Below are positions 1 to 8,215 of a DNA stretch of 64,000 nucleotides, in pieces. The stretch is from a bacterium. GTDB lineage: Bacteria; UBP15; UBA6099. The stretch is from NCBI GenBank assembly GCA_029564595.1, contig JAKQPS010000183.1:47886-111885 (forward strand). The letters run 5' to 3'. The notes beneath the pieces were generated by a model. That model saw nothing but the letters and a program-made list of their open reading frames with translations, had not been told where the DNA came from and made no database searches. The translations under genes and the position numbers were made by a program. Each line of letters begins with the position of its first letter. The first letter of the stretch is position 1.

Positions 1-55
1 GAATCCCGCTTGACTCCGGCCCCAGCGCAATAAGCAGAAAGCCGGGCGCGCGCGG

Positions 56-460
56 ATGAACCCGATCCTCGTCACCGCGTCCGCGTGGTCCAGATACTTT
101 TCCAGAGAACGAAGCACATTGAAAAACGCCATCGCCGAGGCTATCAGGCTGGGCGTGGTGTGCGTCAACGGCCCCATCATATCTGACCTTGTATCGAGGG
201 CGATAGACCCGATTGACGCAAGAGTTCTTGCTCGCGCAATGTCGGACGTCCCCATTCTGGAGCCGGGCATGGATACATGGGCGCGCGCCGGAACGCTCAG
301 ACGCGATCTGTCATTGTTGCTTAACCGCGACATCGGCCCGGACGCCGCCTTCAACTCCGCCTGCTCCATCGACTTATCCGTCGCCATCCTGTCCGTCAAC
401 CCGCTGTACATCGACATCTACAACAACGCCCCTATAGACATTTTTTACATGGTATTATGA
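56..460 (+). CDS. PIN-domain-like protein, degenerate
   Basis: A 134-residue ORF with a stop shortly upstream (11-13), so it is complete. The pattern is that of a VapC/PIN domain: an N-terminal ILVTASAW strand where PIN nucleases have (I/L)VDTSxW, a central GPIISDL helix where they have xExL, and a GPDAAFNSA segment like the conserved PLxDAxIAA. The first acidic residue is replaced (VTAS), the helix Glu is Asp, and the C-terminal acid region reads SVNPL. Most metal-binding acids therefore look lost, and an active nuclease is doubtful. No antitoxin ORF is visible next to it. The start has no clear Shine-Dalgarno site. It could be a decayed toxin gene, or a structural PIN fold with another role. 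The family call is tentative. Confidence 0.4.
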   Translation: MNPILVTASAWSRYFSRERSTLKNAIAEAIRLGVVCVNGPIISDLVSRAIDPIDARVLARAMSDVPILEPGMDTWARAGTLRRDLSLLLNRDIGPDAAFNSACSIDLSVAILSVNPLYIDIYNNAPIDIFYMVL

Positions 461-582
461 TTTGTTGCTAAGCGCGAATCAACGCTTCCTTGATATGGCT
501 GCCTAAATGAGGTGATTATGTTGTGTGCGGAATACTCCGCGACGCATTAATGCTATCTCTTTAATGCTATGAAAACAACGCT

Positions 583-1593
583 TTATTTTTCGACGATGGT
601 CTCCTGGATTTTCATGCCGAAGTGACGGGCGGTGTCTTCGGTGTGGGCGAGGACGAGGTCGCCGGGTTTGAGGGCGACGACGGAGACGGGGGAGCCGTCG
701 GGGCGGACGAGTCTGATGGTTTCGGCGTTCTGGAGGACGAGCGACACGGGGCGCGCGGGCGCGCCATCGGCGGGGCATGTCTCGGCTTCGACGAGCATGA
801 GGGGTCTGCGCTCGACTTTTGCGCGCCCTACGACAGCGGTTTCGCCGCCCCCGTCGTGATTGACGATAAGCATCTCGTCTCCGGCTTTAATTTCGGAGAG
901 GTATTTCGTGCCGCCGCCGGCGACGCGGACGTACGCGTGGACGGCTCCGGCGTTCACCCTGAATGGCCGGGCTGCGACGTACGGATTGTCCACGCTTTCA
1001 GAATGGACGAGGAACATGGCGGAGCCGGAGTTGCCGACCAGCATCCCCTGCCCCGGTTTCATGTTGGTGCAGGTGTCCACGCAGACGCGGTCGCCCATGC
1101 CAAGCTGCCGGACGGCGGTTATCTTCGCCTCGACGAGGCCGAGCTTCTCCGATTCCAGTTTGATGGCGCGGGCGGTCTTTTTAATCTCGTTGATGTCGTC
1201 CGTTTTGAGGAGGACGCCGCGAACGCCTTTTTCGAGAATGGTCACGGCGGTTTTTGCGGCTTCGGCGCAATCGACTGCGGCGATGACGCCGTCCGCCTGC
1301 GCGATGATGTTTTCGAGAGGGATAATCGTCCAGTCGGAAGAGCTGACGATGACGGTTTTAGATTTTCCGAGGCGCGCGGCTTCCACTTCGTCGGCCTTCG
1401 TGTCGATGGAAATCTCGACCACGTCGTCGCCGAGTATGAGGTCGCCGTCCGGAGCGACGATAGTGATCAGGCCGAGTTCGCGCGCTTTGTCGGCGAAGCC
1501 CTCCGGGATGAGAACGGCGTCCGCGCCGCTTTCTAGCGCGGCGGTCATTTTCTTTTTGTCCCACGGTCTGACGTCAACCCAGAAAAGTTTCAT
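583..1593 (-). CDS. 3-dehydroquinate synthase II (AroB', archaeal type)
   Basis: A 336-residue protein of the archaeal-type dehydroquinate synthase family, the MJ1249 class. In that family the enzyme converts 2-amino-3,7-dideoxy-D-threo-hept-6-ulosonate to 3-dehydroquinate by NAD-dependent oxidative deamination and cyclisation, bypassing DAHP and classical AroB. The length and family landmarks fit: the N-terminal KLFWVDVRPW, the central GMGDRVCVDTC and GMLVGNSGSAMFLVHSE, and the C-terminal HFGMKI. I chose the ATG at 1593 because it encodes MKLFW and has GGGAG about 8 nt upstream; the open frame extends 51 codons further without family resemblance. It lies 82 bp downstream of the AroA' gene on the same strand and is very likely co-transcribed. 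A typical 3-dehydroquinate synthase of the AroB fold is a different family. Confidence 0.93.
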   Translation of the reverse strand: MKLFWVDVRPWDKKKMTAALESGADAVLIPEGFADKARELGLITIVAPDGDLILGDDVVEISIDTKADEVEAARLGKSKTVIVSSSDWTIIPLENIIAQADGVIAAVDCAEAAKTAVTILEKGVRGVLLKTDDINEIKKTARAIKLESEKLGLVEAKITAVRQLGMGDRVCVDTCTNMKPGQGMLVGNSGSAMFLVHSESVDNPYVAARPFRVNAGAVHAYVRVAGGGTKYLSEIKAGDEMLIVNHDGGGETAVVGRAKVERRPLMLVEAETCPADGAPARPVSLVLQNAETIRLVRPDGSPVSVVALKPGDLVLAHTEDTARHFGMKIQETIVEK

Positions 1594-1675
1594 GATAATC
1601 TCCCGTAGGCGGAAACAAGTCCGCCGAGATGGCGAATAGTTGACCGGCGCGCGGCCCGGTGGCCGGAGGCGGCGG

Positions 1676-2488
1676 TTACTTCTTTTTCTTCGAGCCGCTT
1701 TTAACGATGTCCAAAGCGTCTTTGACGGAAGCATTGCGATGGACAATGGCGCTGATGGCGGCGGTGATGCGAGTGGTGTCCGCGGCTTGGAAGACGTTGC
1801 GTCCTATGGAAACGCCCGCGCCGCCGGCGTCGATGGAGCCTTTCACCATAGTGAGCACCTGAGCGACGGTGTTCATCTTTTCGCCGCCCGCGATGACGAC
1901 GGGGATGGAGCTGCCCTCGACGACTTCGCGGAACGTGTCCGGGCTGCCAGTGTAATTCACCTTGACGATATCGGCTCCCAGTTCGGAGGCGACGCGCGCG
2001 GCGTGCTTGACGAATTTCACATCATATTCGTTCTTAATTTTTTCGCCCCGGCAGTACATCATGGCGAGCAGAGGCATACCCCAGTCCATGCAGGCGAGAG
2101 AGACTTGTCCGAGAGCCTCAAGCATCTTGGACTCGTGTTTGGCGCCGAGGTTGCAATGGATGGAAACGCCGTCCGCCCCCATTTTGATACTGCGCTCGAC
2201 GTTGCTGACAAGGACTTTGTCGTTCGGGTCTGGGTTGAGGGAAGTGCTGGCGGACAGATGGAGGATGAGTCCGATGTCTTTTCCATAGCCCCTGTGGCCG
2301 TGAAGCGGGAGGCCGAGGTGTCCGAGCACGGCGTTGGCCCCGCCGTCTGCGACCGAGTTGACGGAAGCCCCCATATCGATAAGCCCGGCGATCGGGCCGA
2401 CGGAGACGCCGTGATCCATCGGGACGATAACCGTCCTCATCTTTTCCCTGTCCATCAGTCTTTCGAGTCTTACTTTTTTGCCTATCAT
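1676..2488 (-). CDS. 2-amino-3,7-dideoxy-D-threo-hept-6-ulosonate synthase (AroA', archaeal type)
   Basis: A 270-residue class I (Schiff-base) aldolase of the MJ0400/ADTH synthase family. The family condenses L-aspartate semialdehyde with 6-deoxy-5-ketofructose 1-phosphate, the first step of the archaeal-type route to dehydroquinate. Landmarks are VIVPMDHGVSVGP near the N-terminus, VSIHCNLG, the catalytic-Tyr region LLAMMYCRGE, the Schiff-base Lys in ADIVKVNYTG, and the phosphate-binding GGAGVSIGRNVFQ near the C-terminus. The ATG has a strong AGGAGGAG site. It is first of a two-gene minus-strand operon with AroB'; no other aro gene is in the window. A generic DhnA/LsrF-type aldolase is the alternative, but the AroB' neighbour makes the pathway assignment strong. 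Confidence 0.93.
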   Translation of the reverse strand: MIGKKVRLERLMDREKMRTVIVPMDHGVSVGPIAGLIDMGASVNSVADGGANAVLGHLGLPLHGHRGYGKDIGLILHLSASTSLNPDPNDKVLVSNVERSIKMGADGVSIHCNLGAKHESKMLEALGQVSLACMDWGMPLLAMMYCRGEKIKNEYDVKFVKHAARVASELGADIVKVNYTGSPDTFREVVEGSSIPVVIAGGEKMNTVAQVLTMVKGSIDAGGAGVSIGRNVFQAADTTRITAAISAIVHRNASVKDALDIVKSGSKKKK

Positions 2489-2733
2489 TTTCGCTCCTCC
2501 TGAATATGAAATATCAAAAACAAAAATTTTCGCCTGTGTTGGTGGGTGAAGGATTAAGTTGTGATTATCTGCTAAAGTAACGCATCACGCTTCAAGGATA
2601 GACGCGGACGGAGCCGATGTAAAGTGGGAATTCAAAAAAAAATGCGAAGAAGGCCGCGCGGCGTGTACAATAATATGAAACAATAATAAACATCATGGCG
2701 GGGCGGTCGGGCGAGGGATAAGAGGAGACTTCG

Positions 2734-3600
2734 ATGCGAAAAACAGCGGTTTTGACAATAGCAGTTGCGGCGATCGTCATAGCGGGCGGAGCGGCGCGGG
2801 CGGACGTCCCCGTTCTGGACATTACTCAATATCAAAGCGGCGGCGGCGCGATATCCGAGAGCGCGCCAAAGACGACTGTCTTGCTGTCAGGGAAAATCAA
2901 CCACGCCGGACATCCCAGCTATCAGGCAGTCGTGCCGGGAGTGACGGTTTGGATCGCCGAGCTGCCCGACTCAGCCGAACTCGAAGTCAAATCGGATGAG
3001 GCGGGATGGTGGAAGTTGAAAGTCCGGAAGCACGCGGGAGTGGACGCGGAGCTTTCCCCGGTGTACGAGAAGACAGGCTGGATAACGACGAAATCGAACG
3101 CGATAAGAGTGGGCGATTCAGACGTTGCGGACCTGTCGATACAATATATCGACCCTGTGTTTTTCAAGCTGATAATCCGTCCGCTGGTGGAGATGCTGAT
3201 AATCAAGGAAAAGTCGCCGAAGGGCGCGGACAAGAGATTGAAGAACGCGATAGTGGCGACAATCGGGAAGAAGTGGGCGAGCATACACGATGACAGGCTT
3301 CCGCACGGCGACCCCGGAGCAGTGTCCGAGCCTATGCCGGGAGCGATAGGCCCGGTGTATTTCGACAAGCATGTGAGGCCGGATCCGAGCCTGTCGGAGA
3401 CCTCGGTGGACGGAGGGGTGACATGGATAAACGCGCCGCCGGGGGAATACGTGGCTGGGGCGTCCAAGGAAGGCGTCGAGTATGAGAAGGTGAAATTCAT
3501 CGTTTCGCCCGGCGACGCGAAGAATGGAATCGTGCTGTACATAGCGTCGCCGCCGCATTCGATACAGGGGAGCAACGAGTCTGCGCCGGGGAAACCATGA
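2734..3600 (+). CDS. secreted protein of unknown function
   Basis: 288 residues. Residues 1-23 form a clear signal peptide: a basic MRK start, a hydrophobic core, and an ARA-D cleavage pattern. The mature part begins DVPVLDITQYQ. An early segment (VLLSGKINHAG, then GVTVWIAEL and EAGWWKLKVRK) looks like a beta-sandwich, similar to carboxypeptidase-regulatory or Ig-like modules. A second beta-rich segment near residues 230-270 (INAPPGEYVAGA, then KVKFIVSPGD) has the same flavour. I recognise no catalytic motif. A GAGGAG site precedes the ATG. It diverges from AroA' and is followed by a GC-rich hairpin (about 3609-3636), then the PilZ-ABC gene. Possibly a periplasmic or surface-exposed binding protein; function unknown. 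Confidence 0.75.
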   Translation: MRKTAVLTIAVAAIVIAGGAARADVPVLDITQYQSGGGAISESAPKTTVLLSGKINHAGHPSYQAVVPGVTVWIAELPDSAELEVKSDEAGWWKLKVRKHAGVDAELSPVYEKTGWITTKSNAIRVGDSDVADLSIQYIDPVFFKLIIRPLVEMLIIKEKSPKGADKRLKNAIVATIGKKWASIHDDRLPHGDPGAVSEPMPGAIGPVYFDKHVRPDPSLSETSVDGGVTWINAPPGEYVAGASKEGVEYEKVKFIVSPGDAKNGIVLYIASPPHSIQGSNESAPGKP

Positions 3601-3737
3601 AAGAGGATGCCGCGCGGGCGCTCATGCGCGGCCATGTGATTTTAAGCAAACGGCATCGCGGCTGGGCGATTTTAAGCTAAAATAGACATATTGAAAAAAG
3701 CGCGGCATAAGCCGCTGATGACCGGAGTTCGAGCCGA

Positions 3738-4991
3738 ATGAGAAAAACAACTTTGAAGGAACTGCCGGAGGAAAGACGGGAATATCTCCGAATCGAAGAC
3801 GTGCTGGACGTCGAGGTGGAAAGGCCGGACGTTGACGCGCCGGCGCGCACGGCGTCCAGCCTCGACATGTCCGCCGGAGGAATAAGGCTTTCAGGGAACC
3901 AGCCTGTGAAGCGCGGGGACATGGTGTGGACGCGATTCAGCGTTCCGACCCCGGAAGGCGACAGAGTCATCGAGTCGCTGTGCGAAGTGAGGTGGGCGTC
4001 CGAGGGCGACGCCGAATCAACGAACAAGTATCTTTTTGGAGTGAGTTTCTACGACATCGAGCCGAGCGACAGGGAGTTGCTGTTAAGGCACGTATTTTCC
4101 AAGCATTACGGGATAGAAAGAAGCGGAGGCCCGGCGGTCGTGGCGATGGACCTGCGGGGAAAGAACTACGGGGTCGAATCGCTGCGGGGCGTATCGCTGG
4201 AAGTCGCGGCTGGAGAATCCGTGGCTCTGCTGGGGCCGGCGGGAGCGGGGAAATCGACTCTCATCCGGATACTGGCCACATCCCAGAAGCCGACGTCCGG
4301 TTCCGCGAAAGTGATGGGGTTCGATCTGGCGACGCAGAAGAAGGAAGCCAGACAAACGATAGGCTATATGCCGCGCGAGGACGCGCTGTACGACAAGCTG
4401 ACGGCGACGGAGAATCTGAGATTTTTCGGGCGCGCCCACAAGCTGCACGGAAGAAGACTGGCGGACAAGATAGCGGAAGCTCTGGCGTTCACGAACCTGC
4501 TGGAGAAAGCCGGGGAGCCTGTCAGAAAGCTCAGCCCCGGCATGAGAAGAAGGCTGTCTCTTGCCTGCGCGATAGTGCACCGCCCGAAGCTGTTGCTGAT
4601 GGACGAGCCGGTGGACGGAGCAGGCCCGGCCCTCAGAGAAGAATTCCACAACTATCTAAGGCAACTCAAGGATATAGGCGTTTCGATAATAATGTCCACG
4701 CGGGAAGCCGCGGAAGCGCTGGAGAGCGACCGGGTGGTGTTCATGATAGACGGGCGGGCTCTTGCGGACGATTCGCCAGAGAATCTAATGAAGCTCGGTT
4801 TCGCCACAGTCAAGCTCACGGTCGGCGGAGAGAGCCGAGAGCACAGGGTGCAGGATTACACGACGGCCCTGCCCGCGATACTCCGCGAACTGGGCGGGGA
4901 CGCCTCGCGGCTCGAAAAGGTGGAGATTTGCGAAAACACGCTGGACGACATCATCCGGGACCACTTCCTACCGGGGGGCGACGCTGAATGA
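3738..4991 (+). CDS. PilZ-ABC ATPase fusion (ABC-2 type exporter ATP-binding protein)
   Basis: 417 residues in two parts. Residues about 10-118 are a PilZ domain with both c-di-GMP signatures: RxxxR (R14-R18) and DxSxxG (D43-G48). Residues about 130-360 are a DrrA-like ABC ATPase with Walker A GPAGAGKST (166-174), signature LSPGM (265-269) and Walker B LLLMDEP including E290. Two positions are unusual: the Q-loop reads GYMPRED (Gln replaced by Arg) and the H-loop reads MSTREA (His replaced by Arg at about 322). The D-loop is also divergent (VDGAGP). Hydrolysis may be weak or regulated. The stop codon overlaps the ATG of a membrane permease by 4 nt, so the two probably form one transporter. 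I infer that c-di-GMP gates export; the substrate is unknown. Confidence 0.88.
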   Translation: MRKTTLKELPEERREYLRIEDVLDVEVERPDVDAPARTASSLDMSAGGIRLSGNQPVKRGDMVWTRFSVPTPEGDRVIESLCEVRWASEGDAESTNKYLFGVSFYDIEPSDRELLLRHVFSKHYGIERSGGPAVVAMDLRGKNYGVESLRGVSLEVAAGESVALLGPAGAGKSTLIRILATSQKPTSGSAKVMGFDLATQKKEARQTIGYMPREDALYDKLTATENLRFFGRAHKLHGRRLADKIAEALAFTNLLEKAGEPVRKLSPGMRRRLSLACAIVHRPKLLLMDEPVDGAGPALREEFHNYLRQLKDIGVSIIMSTREAAEALESDRVVFMIDGRALADDSPENLMKLGFATVKLTVGGESREHRVQDYTTALPAILRELGGDASRLEKVEICENTLDDIIRDHFLPGGDAE

Positions 4992-5800
4992 CATTCAGCA
5001 TCATCGACAACGCGGTCTCAATAGCGAAAAGGATTTTTAAGGAAATACCGCGGGACAGGATGTCCGTCCCGCACCTTTTTATATTTCCCGCGCTCGCGAT
5101 TTATATAGTAAAAATATTCGCGGACGGGATATCATACGCCGACCCTGCGGACGGACTGGCTCCGAGGGAGACTCTTGCGGCGGGCTTCGCGTGTTTCGTC
5201 GTTCACATCAGCGCGTTCGGATTCTGCGCGAGAGTGTTCGTGAGAGAGCGGATAGGCGGAGCGCTTGAACGCGTCCAAGCCATAGGAGTATCGCCCGCGT
5301 CGGTCGTGACCGGGTACGTATGCGGATTCGCGCCGTTCGTGCTGGTTCAATCCCTAGCTGTGGCGGCTGCGTCGGCGCTGATTTTCGGAGTTTCATTTCG
5401 GGGAGCGGCGTGGGCGGTTCCGGCGTCCGCGTTTTTGCTCGGAGTGGTGTCGGTGGCGATGTCGATGTTCACATCCGGGGCCGCCAGACGCGGAACGGAG
5501 GCGTTCGCGGCGATACCGTTGATTCTCCCGCCCGCGCTGCTGTTGGGCGAAGTGATATTTCCGCTTGAAGCCCTGCCCGCTTGGCTGAACGCCTTGAGTT
5601 ACGCGTTTCCCATGAGATACGCGATCGAGCCTTTGAACGCGGCGATAACATGCGAGATGGCGGGATGCCCGGCCCGCGATTTCTTCGGACTAATCGTTTA
5701 TGGAATAGCAATGTTCGCGCTGGCGACGGTTTTCTTCAGGCATAGAGAGGCGGCTCCGAGGGCCGTTCACAGGATGTCCCGAAAAAGTGACGGAGGATGA
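4988..5800 (+). CDS. ABC-2 type transporter permease
   Basis: 270 residues with about six hydrophobic segments and the layout of ABC-2 permeases. These include a cytoplasmic ERxGGALERVQAIGVSP segment after the second membrane helix, a typical coupling region, and a late IFPLEALPAWLNALSYAFPMRY segment matching the family's conserved FPxxxLPxWL-xxxxP-Y pattern. The ATG overlaps the TGA of the PilZ-ABC gene (ATGA), so translation is coupled and the pair should assemble as an exporter. A folK gene starts 3 nt after this stop, so all three may share a transcript. The substrate cannot be told from sequence. Confidence 0.88.
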   Translation: MTFSIIDNAVSIAKRIFKEIPRDRMSVPHLFIFPALAIYIVKIFADGISYADPADGLAPRETLAAGFACFVVHISAFGFCARVFVRERIGGALERVQAIGVSPASVVTGYVCGFAPFVLVQSLAVAAASALIFGVSFRGAAWAVPASAFLLGVVSVAMSMFTSGAARRGTEAFAAIPLILPPALLLGEVIFPLEALPAWLNALSYAFPMRYAIEPLNAAITCEMAGCPARDFFGLIVYGIAMFALATVFFRHREAAPRAVHRMSRKSDGG

Positions 5801-5803
5801 CTC

Positions 5804-6319
5804 GTGGCGACGACCGGCAAAGAGAATGTCGTGCTGGCTTTCGGCTCAAATCTGGGAGACGGAAAAAAGAACATTGAGTCCGCTATGGCCGCGTTGGAGG
5901 AAAACGGGGTAGCAATCGTCAGCAGGTCCTCATTTTACAAAACAAAACCGATGGGCAATCCTAACCAGCCGGATTTCATAAACGCCGCCGCTCTGGTTGC
6001 GACCGAGCTTTCGTCCCGCTCGCTGATGAAACTATGCAAGAGAGTCGAGGCGTCAATGGGGAGAGACAGCGACGCGCCGAGGTGGTCCGCGCGCCCGATA
6101 GATATAGATATCTTATTATATGGAAACCACACGATAGACACGCCCGACCTGATAATCCCTCACCCCAGAATGGGAGAGAGGATGTTCGCGCTCGCCCCGG
6201 CGGCGGAGGCGGCCCCGCACTTCATGATGCCCGGCGGAGTGACGCTCATAGACTTTTTCAACTCCCGGCTCGAACGCATAGATTTTTCAAAACAAACTGT
6301 TGAAAAACTTCCCTGCTGA
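5804..6319 (+). CDS. folK: 2-amino-4-hydroxy-6-hydroxymethyldihydropteridine pyrophosphokinase (HPPK)
   Basis: 171 residues, normal HPPK length. It transfers pyrophosphate from ATP to 6-hydroxymethyl-7,8-dihydropterin in folate synthesis. Family signatures are LAFGSNLGD near the N-terminus, YKTKPMGNPNQPDFINAA, and the catalytic RPIDIDILLYG followed by IPHPRMGERMFALAP. It starts with GTG, supported by a GGAGG site about 9 nt upstream; no better ATG lies within the conserved N-terminus. It begins 3 nt after the ABC-2 permease stop and is followed by AT-rich DNA and a terminator before panB. No other folate gene is nearby. Confidence 0.95.
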   Translation: MATTGKENVVLAFGSNLGDGKKNIESAMAALEENGVAIVSRSSFYKTKPMGNPNQPDFINAAALVATELSSRSLMKLCKRVEASMGRDSDAPRWSARPIDIDILLYGNHTIDTPDLIIPHPRMGERMFALAPAAEAAPHFMMPGGVTLIDFFNSRLERIDFSKQTVEKLPC

Positions 6320-6430
6320 TGTTAATCTATGATTGAAAAACGAATTAATAATTGGTTTTAAATTGATTCGATTTTTCAACTGCTTGGAGCGTCAAGCCCG
6401 AGACAGGAACATCAATGAAGCTAATATTTG

Positions 6431-6459
6431 ATGCCTTCCCATCTCGGGGGGGCATTTTT
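6431..6459 (+). terminator. intrinsic terminator between folK and panB
   Basis: A 10-bp stem (6431-6440 with 6446-6455, including two G-U pairs), a 5-nt loop and a run of five T residues at 6455-6459. It ends 16 nt before the panB ATG and 6 nt before its GGGAG site. It can end transcripts from folK. If the panB promoter lies upstream in the AT-rich 6320-6430 stretch, it would act as an attenuator in the panB leader. Confidence 0.7.
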
Positions 6460-6475
6460 GATTAGGGAGACTGAC

Positions 6476-7327
6476 ATGAAAGTCACAGTCGGCGAACTGA
6501 CGGAAATGAAGCGCAACGGCGATAAGATATGCATGTTGACCGCTTACGACACACCGACGGCCAGACTGCTGGACGAAGCGGGAGTAGATGTGCTGCTCGT
6601 CGGCGACTCCCTCGGCAACGTGGTTCTAGGCTACAAAGACACTCTCCCGGTTACGATGGATCAGATGATACACCATGCGGCGGCGGTGGTTCGCGGGGTG
6701 GAGCGCGCGCTCGTGATTTTCGACATGCCGTTTATGAGCTATCAGGCGAGCGTCGAGGAAGCTGTCCGCAACGCCGGACGCGCCATCAAGGAAACAGGCT
6801 GCAACATGGTCAAGCTCGAAGGCGGAGGCAGATTCGCGGATGTCGTCCGCGCTATGGTGGACAGCGGCATACCTGTCTGCGCCCACCTCGGCCTCACTCC
6901 TCAGTCGGTGAACATCATCGGTTACAAAGCTCAGGGCAAACAATACGAAAAGGCAAAAGAGATAGAAGACGACGCGCTGGCTCTGCAAGCGGCGGGAGCC
7001 TCGATGGTCGTGCTCGAATGCGTGCCGTGGATGCTCGCAAAACATCTGACGTCCATTCTGGAAATGCCGACTATCGGCATAGGCGCAGGCCCGGACTGCG
7101 ACGGACAGGTTCTTGTGCTACATGACATGGTCGGACTCTCCGGGCGCAAGCCGCCGAAGTTCGTAAAAACTTTCGTCAACGCCAACGCCCTTATCTCAAA
7201 AGGCGTGAAGCAATACGTCAAAGAAGTCAAAACATCCGCGTACCCGACGACGGAACACTCATTCACAATTCAGGAATCTATAGTGAAGAGGCTGAAGGCG
7301 GCGGCGAAGAACAGGAAGAAGAAATAG
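6476..7327 (+). CDS. panB: 3-methyl-2-oxobutanoate hydroxymethyltransferase
   Basis: 283 residues from the chosen start. The enzyme transfers a hydroxymethyl group from methylene-THF to 2-oxoisovalerate, giving ketopantoate. Family motifs: MLTAYDTPTARLLDEAG, VLLVGDSLGNVVLGYKDTLPVT, IFDMPFMSYQ, VKLEGG, HLGLTPQS and the C-terminal PTIGIGAGPDCDGQVLVLHDM. The open frame reaches 6428, but that would place the start codon upstream of a terminator hairpin. The ATG at 6476 has GGGAG 6-7 nt upstream and encodes the normal N-terminus. The C-terminus ends in a lysine-rich tail. First gene of the panB-panC-panD-nadA-nadX-nadC-coaX run. Confidence 0.96.
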   Translation: MKVTVGELTEMKRNGDKICMLTAYDTPTARLLDEAGVDVLLVGDSLGNVVLGYKDTLPVTMDQMIHHAAAVVRGVERALVIFDMPFMSYQASVEEAVRNAGRAIKETGCNMVKLEGGGRFADVVRAMVDSGIPVCAHLGLTPQSVNIIGYKAQGKQYEKAKEIEDDALALQAAGASMVVLECVPWMLAKHLTSILEMPTIGIGAGPDCDGQVLVLHDMVGLSGRKPPKFVKTFVNANALISKGVKQYVKEVKTSAYPTTEHSFTIQESIVKRLKAAAKNRKKK

Positions 7328-7359
7328 CGCCCCGGAACATTCGCGGGCTGGCGGAGCTG

Positions 7360-8202
7360 ATGATTCAAAGAATAAGCGCAATTGAGGAAATGAAGGCTGT
7401 GGCGGCCGGGCTTCGCCGCGACGGCAAATCCATAGGCCTCGTTCCCACTATGGGATATTTCCACGAAGGCCACACGTCGCTTATGCTCCGCAGCGCCGCA
7501 GATAACGACGACACCATAGTCACGTTGTTTGTGAACCCGACCCAGTTCAGCCCGTGCGAGGACTTGGAGAAATATCCCAGAAATCTCGAACGCGACACCA
7601 AGTTGGCCGATGAAGCCGGAGCTAGCTTCCTTTTCACTCCGGACAACGCTTCGATGTACCCGGCGGGATACAAGACTTATGTAACCGTCGAGGGATGGTC
7701 GTCGCGGCTGTGCGGAATCTCGCGTCCCATCCATTTCCGAGGCGTGACCACGGTGTGCGCGAAACTGTTCAACATCTGCGCGCCGGACCGCGCGTACTTC
7801 GGAATGAAAGACGCGCAACAGTTGCTAATAATCAAAAAGATGGTTAGAGACCTGAACATGAATCTCGAAATAGTCGCGATGCCCACGGTCAGGGAATCCG
7901 ACGGGCTGGCCATGAGTTCGAGAAACGTCTACCTGAATCCGGAGCAGAGGAAGGCGGCGACGCTAATCAGCGCCGGATTGACGGAGGCGAAAAAACTTGT
8001 CGAAGCCGGAGAGACGCGGGCGGAAAAAGCGCTCGAAGCCGCGCGCGCGAAACTCGCCGAATCTCCGCTCATAAAAATAGATTATTTAGAGGCCGTCAGC
8101 GAAGACACGCTTGAGCCGACGCAGGACGTCGGACCGGGAACGCTGATAGCGGTCGCCGCCTATCTCGGCGCGACCCGCCTCATCGACAATCTGTCGTTCT
8201 GA
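7360..8202 (+). CDS. panC: pantothenate synthetase
   Basis: 280 residues, standard length. It joins pantoate and beta-alanine using ATP through a pantoyl-adenylate. Motifs: VPTMGYFHEGHTSL (HxGH nucleotide-binding site), TLFVNPTQFSPCEDLEKYPR, FRGVTTVCAKLFN, FGMKDAQQLLIIK and LAMSSRNVYL (KMSKS-like loop). The ATG has GGAG upstream. It lies 32 bp after panB and 13 bp before panD, with which it meets in function: PanD supplies its beta-alanine. All motif residues I would expect are present. Confidence 0.96.
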   Translation: MIQRISAIEEMKAVAAGLRRDGKSIGLVPTMGYFHEGHTSLMLRSAADNDDTIVTLFVNPTQFSPCEDLEKYPRNLERDTKLADEAGASFLFTPDNASMYPAGYKTYVTVEGWSSRLCGISRPIHFRGVTTVCAKLFNICAPDRAYFGMKDAQQLLIIKKMVRDLNMNLEIVAMPTVRESDGLAMSSRNVYLNPEQRKAATLISAGLTEAKKLVEAGETRAEKALEAARAKLAESPLIKIDYLEAVSEDTLEPTQDVGPGTLIAVAAYLGATRLIDNLSF

Positions 8203-8215
8203 AGGGAGAAAGGCC

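Noticed and set aside
6428..6475. Upstream ATG for panB
   Set aside because: It would place the start at the edge of the terminator hairpin and add residues not found in PanB. The ATG at 6476 has a good ribosome site.
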